Source: Lichenostomus cassidix (Eukaryota; Chordata; Aves; Passeriformes; Meliphagidae). Taken from it: a DNA stretch of 64,000 nt. The notes beneath the pieces are model-generated. The model saw nothing but the letters and a program-made list of their open reading frames with translations. It searched no databases and was not told where the DNA came from. Position numbers and translations under genes: made by a program. Shown in pieces: positions 37,883 through 50,275 of this stretch (the stretch's first letter is position 1; each line of letters begins with the position of its first letter). The stretch covers positions 36,261,850 to 36,325,849 of the forward strand of contig CM039183.1 of the NCBI GenBank assembly GCA_008360975.2, written 5' to 3'.

Positions 37883-40800
37883 AAAATTCAAATCCCCCAC
37901 CAAATTATGGACATGGAAGTGCTGCTGGCAAATAATGATCTGCAGACCTCATCCATATGGCCTGGTTTTTGTCAGAAGGTCTAGGAAGGACAGCAACTGA
38001 GCAACTTAGGGTTTCTACAGGTTTGGGATTGCCTTGTGATAGACAAAAGGATCAAACCCAGGTTTAAAAAAGGCTTTCTATTTCCCCTAGTATCCAGCCT
38101 TTTCTTCTGCAAACAGTCTTTGCTACAGCATATCACTCCCACAGTTCAATTGTTTGACTTTGCAAAGCTTCATTACATGTCTCCTACCTCTCACTCCACA
38201 TAGGACTCCATATAGGAGCAATTATTTTTATTACATAATTTCTAAAGCTATTAAGTATAACACATACAAGGGGAGATTCTCAAATTAATTAATAAGCTAT
38301 ATGATACAGATCTATTTCTAAAATCTCTGTTCTTTCACATTGATGGTGGTACAAAGTAGGAATTATGCAGATTATTTTAACTAATAAGCTTGGAATTGAA
38401 AAGAAATGAGGTGATAAAAACCCTGTGCAGTGAGCTTCACAGGCAAGGACATTCGGGTTTTCAAGCAGGCATTTTGGCCACAAAAACCAGAAAAGTGTCA
38501 GTTTTGCAACGACTATACTTCTAACTTGTTCAAATACATCTTTGTACAGTTTGCTTTAAGCACACAACAAAAATAATGCACATGGGTCTTATCTGCAAGA
38601 TGTAACACTGAAATTACTTATATATTTTTTTTGAATGTGTATGTACACTCCAGGTTCTCTGATCTATTCTTCACTGTATAAATACCATTCATGGCACTGT
38701 TGTTTCTCTTGAAAAGTACTTTCTTTCAAGTTGGCTATGTTTTGATTAACTTTGATATCTACGTTGTAAGAGATGCTGTGTATCAACACATTCATCTTCC
38801 CCTAGCAAGAATCCCAATCTATGTGAATGTAAGCAAGCTCTAGAAAGCAGCCAGCTATGAACTGACACCAGTTATCCATCCACATAGCACAGATTATATG
38901 AGGCCAGCTGGACCTAGCACCATCTGGAATGACTGAGTGCATTACTTTTCCTGGAGATAAAATGTACCACCCCAGGGGATCACACAAAATAAAACATTTT
39001 CCAAAATTATTTTTCTAATTTTTTCCCTAGCTATTCAAAATCCAGTTGCTTAATACCTTGCTTATAGTACTACAAGTTACACCTGGGAAAACTACCAAAA
39101 GAGGAAAGACTCAGTATCGGTATTCTTGCATTTCTTTTTTTGCAATGTTAAGTTGCTCATCAAATTTTTCATTGAAGTCATTTCATAGACAATAGAACAA
39201 TATTCCAGGTTGTACTGAATATGAGGCAGCTAGCATTAATAAAATTGATTTTCCAGCTTCTCTCCCCCATAACAGTTGGCAAAGTCAGATGCAAATTGCA
39301 TCCACCTGTACCAAGGAGATATTGACTTCCAGGAGAGCACAGAAGAAGTTACTGACAGGAGAAATGCCTTACTGTCAAGGAGACTCTGGAAGATGCATAG
39401 ATTTTACAGAAAGCCAGCACCCTCAAGTATTTCTATTTTCTTAGGAAAATCATCTGTTTCTGAGGATGATGCAAGTGTGGAGTTTTGGTTATACTTCCCA
39501 TATTGTAACATTTCTCTGAAAAGACATTCCACCATCAAGAGAATATGAGACACAGTGAGGCACAGGTTCCTGCCTATTAATTGCTCATGGTATTTCAAAG
39601 GAAAAAACCAACTGAATTACAAAACAGATCACTGAACAATTTCAATCAAATCCTTTTTCTGAAAAATATTTGCAGTGAAGCTTTAAATGTTTCAAGCTAA
39701 AATAAAATTCAGACTAATGTCATCTTCCACTTGTTTAGACTTAGTGCAATGGCAAACAGTAACTGTGACAAAAATTCTTCTGTCTTCTGTTTTCTGTGAA
39801 ACTTTCAGAACCAGGTCTCAGCAAAATTAAAAATAAAAAGGCATTTTCTACTAAGTTACTGTTTGAGCTTATGCAATAGAAGGCTCTATAATGACAATTT
39901 CAGATTTTTATCTTGATTTTGTCTATCCAAACATTCAGAGTCACTTTAATTTACTCTAAGAAATCAAAGAAGGTCTTTACTAAAAGTTGTGAAATATTTT
40001 TAATTGTGTTTGTTGTCAACATGTTATTTGGAATTAAGTTACAATGTCAGCTATCTCTTCTAGTCTAAGGGAGAGCAGCTAAACTCTTCCTCTTCCTTGG
40101 CATCATATCAGGCACTGAAAGACCAGGCCACCTTGTTTTCTTTTCTAGTCCAGAGTTTCAGAAAAAAAATAAAGAATCAGAAAAACATATTATGACAGGT
40201 AATCATTTGCAAACATACAACTCTTTCAACATCTGCCATGTTCAGCTTCGTTTTATAGGATCTGTCTTGGCAATATAAATTGTGCTTGGCTTCAGAGGTG
40301 CTTTGTGCCACACAGTGAAGAAAAACAATCATGACAACTGAAAAATAAAGCACAGGATGGGGGCAGGGAGAGAGCTGAGAATGAGAAGCTGTTCACTTTT
40401 TCTAGATTTATTTTAAAAGATTTTCATGTTAGCTTTCCTGTATTCTTCGAGCAGCATAGTTTTGCCAATGGAAGAAAAGTGACAACTATTGCATTCATGA
40501 AAGGTGCCAAACAACCTCAAGCGTTTCCAAAAGAATCCCCTGAAACAGCAGCACAAAAAGAAAGCAATTTATCCAGCACATGCAGATGAATTATGTTGGT
40601 AGAATTATTTATTGCTACGAGAAGTTTGTTGGTTTTTAGACACAGAGGCTATATTGTAAGCATTCCAAGAAAGGCAGCATTTGGGAAATCCAATTTCACA
40701 TGGAAACTGTGAAGAAAAGAAGGTAACTGTGCAGAATACTGCATCATCATCACATCTCAAGCATAATTAAAAGGGTTACTACAACTTTCCTTTTTAAATA

Positions 40801-42530
40801 CTTGCTATACTTAGAAGCTTATTGTTATGAGCTAAAATACATTAAAAATAGGCTTGGCAACATACCACATACCATACAATATACACAAAAAAAGTTGTTA
40901 TCAGTCTATTTCACTCAACCATATTTTCCATAAATTTATAGACTACACACAGAAATGTTAATGATATTAACCCATATTGTTCACATGTGTATGAGTATGA
41001 GAGGCTAGGTGTTTTTCTGCTTTTCAAAATAGGTTAATCAAGGAATAAAATCATATATGTATAATAAATTGTCATAGAGTACAATATTATGCAACTCAAA
41101 ATACTTGAAATTTTGTCTGTAAGCAACAATGTTTTCCTTGATCATACTGGTCTACATATGTACAATATGGTCCAAAGCAATTCCTCCATGAGTAACAAAC
41201 TTCTGACACAAAGCATAATTGAGGTTCTTCAGTGGTGAATTGGGAAATATTTTAAATAATGTATAAGAATAAATCTTTCCTTGCAATTTCAGAAAAGAAT
41301 TTACCTAAAGCTAAAAATAAATTTTTTTTTAAAAAGTTATTTTGTAGTAATGAAAAAGAAAGGAAAAAAAGACATTGTTTCAGAAGCCTACTACTAAAAC
41401 AATATTAAAGCACATAAAGTTTGGCTTGTTCTTGAACCCAGTCTTTTCAACAATATATTTGAATGTGTGCTTATGTCACAGATGATTTAATGAGATTCCA
41501 TCCATAATCAAAGGCAATAATTTGCAAATCTTACAACCAAACATCTTCATGATATCCGCATACTGTCATCCAATACTCCTTTAAATTATGTTAAGCAAAA
41601 ACATTTGTTTCTCTCTCTACTATGACAAACAGTTCTATGGAAATTACTAAATCATTCTCTTTTTTTCTCCACATAATCTTTAATTAAAACAGTTTAGTAT
41701 TTAATGTAATTTGAGAAGAATGGAAAAGAAGGTGTTCCAGATGATAGGATGCAACCTTGGAAGCACTGCACCTTGCACCTTCTCAGCTCTGCTATGACTT
41801 CCAGGCTGAAAGGGTCTGTGGGGATCTGTAAGAACCCAGATACATCTCCAACAATAAACACATTAAAATAAAGTGGCTTCTTCCTTAATTCATTCAGTTG
41901 ACTTCCCCTAATCTCTCTAAAGAGCCCCAAACTTCACTGTGAAACACTAGCATGCCTTCTGAAGCTCCCTGGAATTGCTGCATAAATGAAAAGTCTAAAA
42001 AAGTCTGCTTCTAATTTTGTGCCAGCTCATGTGCACTGGCTCTAACAGATGCACAAAGCAGAGCACTGTGTTTCTTTCCAACGGAGCTCCTGGAGGCCAC
42101 CACCAAGGCAAAGCCTCAAACAGAGCCTTACTCATACTTGGGATCTGGCCAAACACTGGCTTGCAGGGGTTGGGGAAGAGAGGGGAAGGCACAAGCAGTT
42201 CAGAAAACATAGTGCAAACAGCGTACTTTTGAGCCTAAGAGCTAAATTTGTGCTAGTAAATAAAGTATAAACTGCTGAACACAGAAACAGATGGATATTA
42301 AGAAAATATCCAAAGCATGCTAGAAATGAAATACTCATCCAAGTTATAACTGAAGTGTGTAACCTCTAATATACACATTTATCTTAGAAGGATGCTGTCA
42401 AGCTGTTCCTCATAACTTTTTTGATATTTTTTATGAAACTGCAAGATTGTGGAAACTTTTGCTTTGATAGAGGCTGAGCTATTGATGGGCCAGAGGAAGC
42501 ACTGCCAGAACCTGGGGGAGCTTTACCCAA

Positions 42531-43062
42531 TGTCCTGGTTTCAGCTGGGATAGAGCTAATTTCTTCTCAGCAGTGGTACAGTGCTTTGTTTTGGACTCAA
42601 TAGGAGAATAATGTTGATAACACAGTGATGTTTTGGTTGTTCCTAAGTCATGTTCATCCTAAGTCAAGGATTTTTTTGTGTCTCATGCTCTGCCAGTGAG
42701 GAGGTACACAGAAAAGCTGGGAGGGAGCATGGCCAGGACAGGTGACCCAAACTGGCCAAAGAACATCATGCCCGGAATATCAACTGGGCAAGTTACCCAT
42801 AATGGGCATAATAACCCATCGAGGTTCAGGAATGGGTCTGGCGTGAGTCAGTGGGTGGCGAGCAACTGTATTGAGCATTACTTGTTTTTTTTTTTTATTA
42901 TAATTATCTACTAGTATTACTATATTTTACTTTGTTTTAATTATTAAACCATTTTTATCTCCACCTACACGTTTTGCTTTTCCTCCCCTTTTCAGCAGGG
43001 TGAGGGGAGGTGAGTGAGCAGCTGTGCTGTGCTCAGTTGCCAGCTGGGGTTAAACCAGGACA
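42531..43062 (+). mobile_element. Solo LTR of an avian ERVL-type endogenous retrovirus
   Basis: This is a 532-base long terminal repeat with no internal retroviral sequence beside it, so it is a solo LTR left by recombination. It starts TGTCCTGGTTTCAGCTGGGA and ends GGGGTTAAACCAGGACA; the outer 11 bases form a perfect inverted repeat with the TG...CA ends. Internal text such as 'gacccaaactggccaaag' and 'gagaataatgttgataacac' is typical of the LTRs common in birds. An ATTAAA polyadenylation signal sits at 42943-42948. The flanks CCCAA (42526-42530) and CCCAC (43063-43067) fit a 5-base target duplication with one later change, as expected for ERVL. It holds no coding capacity; the 78-codon frame across it is incidental. 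Confidence 0.9.
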
Positions 43063-44484
43063 CCCACAGGGACCTGTGCTGCAGCTCACACCTGAGACAC
43101 AGGGAACCCTCTGTAACACAGGGGGCTTATCTTTTTCTCTTCCTTTCCCTTTAGGATGACTTCTTCAGAGAGCTGCAATCACAGAACAAAGTGAGACAAA
43201 GGGATATAATTCTTTACCATCCTACTTGTGCTTTGCCAATCCTTGAAGTAAAAATCTGTTTCCCTATCAGGAAAAAGAAACCCTGAAAAGGGTTTTTTTC
43301 TATTTGTCAGCATAAGACTTCTAGGAAGATATTCAGAAATTTTCGGGAAACAATTTAAAAAATATAAAAACCATAGATCCTGTTCATTTGCTTTTAAGTT
43401 GCAGACAACAAAAAGATTTTGAAAATGTAAGACCAGTCACTGAAGTACATCCTACTTACTATGACAACACCTGGCCAAAGCAAGTCCTTGTTACTCTACC
43501 AATACAACCACGTTTTTGTAGCACATCTAACCTAGTTCTAATTAATGTGGAACAACTGTGCTTACCAAACTGCTTTCTCCCTAGCAAATTAAGCCATTGC
43601 TATACTTCCAAAATTTCTCATTAATTGTGTTTATGGGGGAATTTAGAATATGTTACGACTCAACATGAGACTGAGTCCAGCGAAAATGCACGCAGAATGG
43701 CAGCAGATTAATGTAGTGCCAACCTATTCTGGTTGGCTTTTTAATTACAAAGTAAATAGGAAAGCAAATAACGTGCACAAGCAAGAAAAATAAATGCATA
43801 AATTCAAGTGACAGATTATGTTTCTAATAACAACAAAACATGGTTGCTTGCCAAGGCTATTAATATGGTTTAATTATGTCACAGGTAAGATTTGTGTATA
43901 AATAATATTTAAGGCATCTCACACCAAAGAGTAAAAGAATTTGTTAAAATGCATTTGGACAGACACTTTATCATCTTTCATGAAGCAATTGTTTTTGGAA
44001 ACCCAAAGAAACATGCCTATGTCTCTGAAGGGACTTACATTACAAATTGATACATAACTTTTAAATCTTTTATCCTCATAAAAGTACAAAAATCACTTCC
44101 TCTCTAGGCCCAGAAGGAGAGAAGAAAAATTTATACTTGGATATTTTGTATAACTAAAAGGCATTCACAGTTGCTATAAGCAAGATGGATGAGCCAGGGG
44201 AGGAGAGGGATGGGATGAATAAACCAGGGTAGAAAAATGGATTATTGGTTTTAACCATCAGACAGACATCAAACTGTGGCAGTCACACATAATAAGCAAC
44301 ATATGATTCAAATTTCCCTTTAATTTCATGAATGCTCTGCCTAAGAGGGCTCATTGGTTTTGATTGTTTTTTTTATTCAGGATAATTTGACAAAATTAGC
44401 TTTTGCTGTTCCTTCTTTTATTGTTGATGTCTTATTTTCCACGGCATTTTAAGAGAGAAAATGGACTAGTAAACGCTACTGATC

Positions 44485-44592
44485 TCAAAAAAAAGAAACC
44501 CCAAAAAACCAAACAAAAACCCCAAACAACGACAAAATAAACAAACAAAAAACTAAAACAAACAAACAAAAAAAACCAAATAAAAAACCCCA
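44485..44592. repeat. CAAA / CCAAAA simple repeat
   Basis: About 108 bases of A-rich units with C spacers, for example 'aaacaaacaaaaaactaaaa' and 'caaacaaacaaaaaaaacc'. No transposon body is seen beside it. Confidence 0.88.
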
Positions 44593-47500
44593 ATGATACT
44601 TAAACCTTTAAATCAAATTGCCCAGAAGTCAAAATTACATCCTAAGCTAGGATTTCCACTGTCTGTCCAAGCAGTCTGAATCAAACTGATGAAGCTAAAC
44701 CAATGCCCACGGTTAAATTGCACTTGTACTACCTATATGTGTGTGCATGTATGTTTGCCTTTTGTTTTAAATAATAATTGTAATTTTTTTAATAGCCACA
44801 AAACTGAAACAAATGCTTAGTTGGTCTCTTACAGTGAACTTTATGTGAGGAACTAGAAAGTACTTTATTCTTGGATTCCTTTGACATCCCATTAACCCAT
44901 TATATCACTACATCACACAGGGGCAAAAAGAGATCTTTGGCAGTGCTGTGCTGCAGAAAGTACACTTCAAACATATTAGCTACCTAAACATGAATTGAAC
45001 TGATTTCTTTGAAAATTTCTTTGCAAAATTGCTGAGAATTTTTTCTTTCATTATATGAAATAATACTGAACTGTAGCCTATGAATGTCTTCATATGATTT
45101 TAACATGTAATCTAGAAAAAAATTGGCTTCAATTTTAAAATAATAATATACATTTTGAGCAACTTTTCATTCACCTCTTATAATAGTTTGCATTTTATCA
45201 TCTCTCTAAAGTATCTCAGACTATTTGTGGGAAGGAATATCTGGTTAATGCCTAATATAACCTAGAATAAAAATGGATACAATAATATAATCATATCCTT
45301 TAAGTCTCACAAAAATTTGTACTAAAATACATGACTGAAAAACAGTGGGTGGTAACAATGTCAAAGGATTAAAACAAATCCATATTCAGGGAAAGAGCTT
45401 TTATCTAAATCCAAGGCACTCTTATAACCACATAGCAAAAGGTACAAGCAGAGCACAAAACCAAGACAGAATAAGGACTCAAGCAACCCTTAACAAGGAA
45501 AAAAAAAAGAACAGAATATATATGTGAATGCCACAAAAAATAGCCACAAACTAAATGTGATTAAAACTGTGCTTAGCAAAAGATCTGGAAAAAAAATCTA
45601 CAAACAAGAAAGATCTCATAAAACTACAAAACTATAGACTTCCATTTTTGTGAGGTCTGACATTACTAGGCAGTATTTCAGGAACAAACATGCAACAAAA
45701 GAAACTTCCCTTTACTAAGTATGATTTTTTTTCCTCTACTAGTAGTATGGTTACTACTGAAAGTACAGTAGGCATATTAGCAACTTGTAAGCATTGAATT
45801 CTGTACTCTGAATACTTCTAGGACAGAAGAATCAGAAGCATACCAAATTTGTTAACACTCCTGCCTAATTGGATTTAATTTTTAAATGGAGCTACTTACA
45901 GACTTCCGTAAAAATCTTTCTGTGTTCAAGAAAAGAGGAAATTTTTTGAGGATAAACTATTTTTCTAACAGAACTATGAATGAAACAATGAATATGGCTT
46001 AATTGCAATAGTATAATGAAACCTTGATAAGAATTAGGAAAAAAAAAAGAAAATATTCTGGTGGACAGCCGTGTGGTTGGCACAACTGAGGAACTAATCC
46101 CAATTTCTAGCACACCAGAGAAGATCATTCTCTTTATGACAATCATGACCCATTTTAAGACCTGCTTCAAACCAAATGAATCAACGGCAGTATCACTGTG
46201 CTTATAAATTGACAGGTTAAAACATGAAGCCTAAACAATAACACCATCCTGAAGAATGTTGCCTCAGAATGATAGTAGGTACAGAAACCATGTCTGGAGT
46301 GTAAAAAAGAAGGAATGTGATTGTTAAGTGAGCATATCAAAGAGGATGACTAAAATTTGCAGCATATGCAGTGATTCAATATTGAAGTTTTAATGAAGCA
46401 GCATCTACCTTCCCACATTGTTTAGAAAAAGTTTTGAAGGCAGATCTCACCATGAAAGAAACTATGTAATTGTGATCTCTCAGAATGTGAGAAACAGAAG
46501 GGAGAATTATTCTCATTATTGACATTATCACATGAAGGGGAAAATATAAACATAACAATTTAAATCTCTGGCACATGGTAAATGAGTAAGATCTTGATTC
46601 CCACTTCTCTACAAGTACAGTAGGACAATGTAGTCATACTGCAATATGTACCTGCTGTGGTATAGGTATAAAGTAGTATAAGTAAAACAAAACCATTCCT
46701 GAGGAGGTTATTTTTATTTTTTTTTTAATTTGTAAATATAATACAACACATTTATCTTACCAGCTTTTAGAAGGACAATCTTTAGATGGCACAGTGGACA
46801 CAGCTTCAGAAGTTGTTATATGTGACTCCCTGTAATTACCCTCAGCTGGCCTAATTTTAGCCAACAGCTTTTCTTTGCATTTGGCTTTTTTTGTCTGGAA
46901 TTTTCACTTGAAATAACAATTTATTATTTCAATGTTCCATCAGCCACCTGCCTTGGAGCTTGTTGTAATTGTTTGATTAGTTGTAATAAACTTACTTTCC
47001 TGTCTGTAACACAGAGAGGTGCAACTTAGATGACTAACATAATGTATTATTGAACAGCCCAAATTAAAAGGGAATAGAATTAAAGCTGTTATCTGTCTGG
47101 ATGATGGATGTTCTTTTTTTCCTCTTTTTAAATCATGAATCTAGTTTTCTGTCTCACCAGTTCAACTTGTAAATCTTCCACAGAAAATTTTTAACATACT
47201 TTGTTTCTAGGGAAGTGGCAACTCTCTCCATCCCAACGACCTCTGATATTTGACATCTTGTCCCCCACTCCATTTTTCTTTATCTGATTACTTATAGGAA
47301 AAGGTCAGATTTTTTACTTTGGACACCAGTGTGCTCATGGGACCTGACAATCAAATAAAAATCTTAGTTTGGAGGAAAATAAAGGAAAGTGATACCTTAC
47401 CATCAGCTCCACAGTTCTTTGTGATGTCTGATTGTTTCTCTTATTAAAATACCTCAAAGTAAGCAATGAAAATTAATTCCATAAGCTAAGAATAATTTGA

Positions 47501-47757
47501 CTCTCCCAAAAGCCTACTGTGGTGGCAGGAAAAACAAGAGGTAGCTCAAGAAGGAAACAAACGGAAACAGATAAAGCAGCAATGAAGTTTCCGCACATTA
47601 TTGGAAAACCTGCAGATTTTCCTCAGGATTAGCTGAAGATTCTATGATGTACCTTTTTCTTGCACCAAAATAATGTACCCATGAAGAAACCTTAAATCAA
47701 AATCAAGGGGTATCTAATATAACAGTACTTTTAATGTTTTTCTTTATTGCATAAATA

Positions 47758-48195
47758 TTACACTTTTGATATACCAATGCTCAACAAAAGATGGTCATAT
47801 TCAGAGGCTTGAGAAACTCTATGCAGCATTTCTAAATCACCAGGTCCCTTCACATTAAGTGATAAAGTTCTGGCACAGTGTCTCAGAAAATCTTCATATA
47901 AATCCACATATGCTTGGCTTTCTAACTGGCATGTTTGGAAACAAATTTTAAGATTGGTTACACAAATACAAGTGACATAAGTACTGGAAGGTATGCAAAG
48001 AAGGTGCCAGTATATAAAGGAGATTTGACTTCTGGCTGGCGTTATTTCATTTAGTATGGAACTATTGCCATAGTCAGGTTGAGAATTTATCTTTAAAGGT
48101 CTGTTTAAATGTTCCAAAATTGGCATTCTTGTGCATATTACACTGGATGGAATAGCTAATACATATATAAGTGGGAAATTCACAGGACAGTCTGG
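47758..48195 (-). other. Unassigned open frame with nearby AATAAA
   Basis: The minus-strand frame is open for about 145 codons, from a stop at 48196-48198 to a TAA at 47758-47760, and an AATAAA sits about ten bases after the stop. The only early ATG in frame is about 20 codons in. The translation has a hydrophobic middle (ISFIYWHLLCIPSSTYVTC) and a mixed-charge end (LYEDFLRHCARTLSLNVKG). I recognise no family. A CAG lies just upstream on the minus strand and could be an acceptor, but its pyrimidine tract is poor. A chance frame is the default reading; in this much AT-rich DNA one such frame is not surprising. Confidence 0.2.
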
Positions 48196-48354
48196 TCACA
48201 AAACAATAGAATGTCATGCACTTTGAAATATATCTAAAGGTAAAATAATAATTCTATGGAATATATTCTGAGACCCCCTCTTTCAGAGACAAAGATAATT
48301 CTTAAAGACATGATGTTGTGTGATGTCACGGCACTTGGTGATGTAAAGATTTAT

Positions 48355-48388
48355 ACATTAATGTATTAATGTACTAATGTATTAATGG
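48355..48388. repeat. Short tandem repeat, 8-base unit ATTAATGT
   Basis: Almost four copies of ATTAATGT run from 48357 to 48387, the third with ACTAATGT. It differs from the CR1 terminal octamer and stands alone. Confidence 0.88.
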
Positions 48389-48810
48389 GAAGGGAAAGGG
48401 TCAATACACATTTCACCTATGTGCATGAAATATACTCCATCACTGGAAAGAAGGATAAAATGCATTTCCTATCTAGCTCTTGCGTGATGGCACCTTTGTT
48501 GAATTCTGTACCTTGCTAAAGAAAGAGTAAACAATTAAGTAAATGAAAAGGAAGCACATAAGAGTAAACTGTTAGGCAAGGGAAATGCAAATTATGAAAA
48601 AAAATCACTGAAAATGTATTTAAACGTTTTATTCTGGTTATTATAAAATATGTGCATTTAACAACTATTAGTGTATTATTCCTAAAATACCCTAGTGAAA
48701 TAAGGATGCATTATTTCACTTTTTTTTTCAGAGAATAGATATTGGGTTCCAGTTCAGTGGACTATTTACTGTTGACTAATTTCAGTTTTCTTACCTGAAC
48801 TACATGTATC

Positions 48811-48870
48811 TTACTTATTTATAAACTCCTTTATAAAGTCCTTTATAAACCTTTATTTATAAAGTCCTTA
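48811..48870. repeat. Imperfect tandem TTTATAAAGTCC repeat
   Basis: Four related units occur close together: 'ttataaactcc', 'tttataaagtcc', 'tttataaacc' and 'tttataaagtcc'. They look like local slippage duplications. Confidence 0.75.
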
Positions 48871-50166
48871 AATACCTATACTTATGAATAAAACCCTAGA
48901 AGATCCAAAAATTGAAGTTTGCTGAGAGCTGATTTTTCTTTTTCTCCAATTCCTTAAGCTCACAAAAAGGGCAGTTGAAGCCAAAGGCACTAATAAACGT
49001 AACCAGGAGATTACCAACAGTGGTAAACACTGAATATTGAGCCATCAAGCATTAGTAGAGAGATAAAGCAGCAGACTATTATGTTTTTTTCCCATATCTT
49101 GCCAATATTTCTTTTATGTAACAGTAAACACTCTTGTGTTATTCAGTAAATTCACAATGACATCTATAGCATTAAAGATAGATCAGAAAACATAAAGCTT
49201 AACCTGTGTGTGTGGATCTGAATTTACAACGCATGCTGAACTGTCTTCCTTTTTCTCTTGTCTATTATATACTCAATAATTCAAAAAAAACAAGCCCAGT
49301 AAAGAGTAGGACTGAATACCAAGTTTCCCATATTGTTATTTGGTAGGAAAAAGAGCTATTTAGAAGAACTGAACAATTGTATATCTAAAATACAGAAATT
49401 CAACCACCATCTGTTAGCCTCTAAGGCAGCTTTCATTAAGGCCATCACCTCTTCATGAGTCACTACAGGGAGCTATCGTTAACATTAGCCATGATTAATG
49501 AGGATGTTGCCAATTAAAATTATTCTACTCTAAAGCTTAGCAACATTCTGACAGTGTCACACTGCCTAACTACCACCTCCATCCTCTCAGTTGCCTCATT
49601 AAAAAAAAAAAAAAACTGTTGCAGTTTATTTTATTATAATGCAAACCCACAGCAATTCTGGGAGGTTCTCCTTGGTTACAGGGACAGGTTGGTCCTTTCA
49701 GGCTGCCTCTGGAAAGTACTAAGATGCAATCACTGAAAGAACAGTCTGCAACCACTATAACACAGGGGAGTTGAAATATTTAGGTAAAAGGTAAAAAACC
49801 CCTTTATCTTATCACTTTATATCTACAGGAACTTAATTCTAATCAGTATGTTTCAATATGCTGCTGTTGATAATACTATCATTAAATGTCATTATTAAAA
49901 AATAGTCATTTTTTTATACTTTACCCTTTCCTCTGAACACCCCCGATCTTTTATTCTTTTTTGTTTGCTTGTTGAAGCTAAGTAGCAGAGTGGTTTATGT
50001 TTGGGTCTTTGAATGGATCCAAATGAGAAAAGCTGTCTTTTCTGTTTGGTCCTTCCACCCAAAATCTGTCTCTTCTGTAAAGTGGGAGAACTATAGAACA
50101 GTTCAACAGAAAAAATATGAGAAAATACAAACTCATTTCTCAGGAAGAGGAACAGTTTCCTCCTTT

Positions 50167-50275
50167 GGTCTTAATATAATACTGGCCTTATTACAATAAG
50201 GCCTTAATATAATACTTTGGTCTTAATATAATACTGGTAATATATATAATACCATATAATACTGGCCATATTTCC
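50167..50275. repeat. Locally duplicated segment with hairpin
   Basis: The 19-mer ggtcttaatataatactgg is at 50167-50185 and again at 50219-50237, with a near copy (ggccttaatataatactt) at 50200-50217 and a shorter copy ending in 'ataatactggcc' near 50275. Between them, ggccttatt and aataaggcc (50184-50203) form 9-base inverted arms with a 2-base loop. Confidence 0.88.

Larger units (their letters stand above)
32000..42525. other. Unique intronic DNA, no gene seen
   Basis: Intron sequence between the pyrimidine tract and the solo LTR. Only simple repeats (37017 and 37800) stand out. A locally GC-richer block at 32150-32420 carries a 63-codon plus frame without a recognisable motif. Confidence 0.6.

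Noticed and set aside
42678..42914. A 78-codon plus-strand frame
   Set aside because: It lies inside the solo LTR, which has no coding role.
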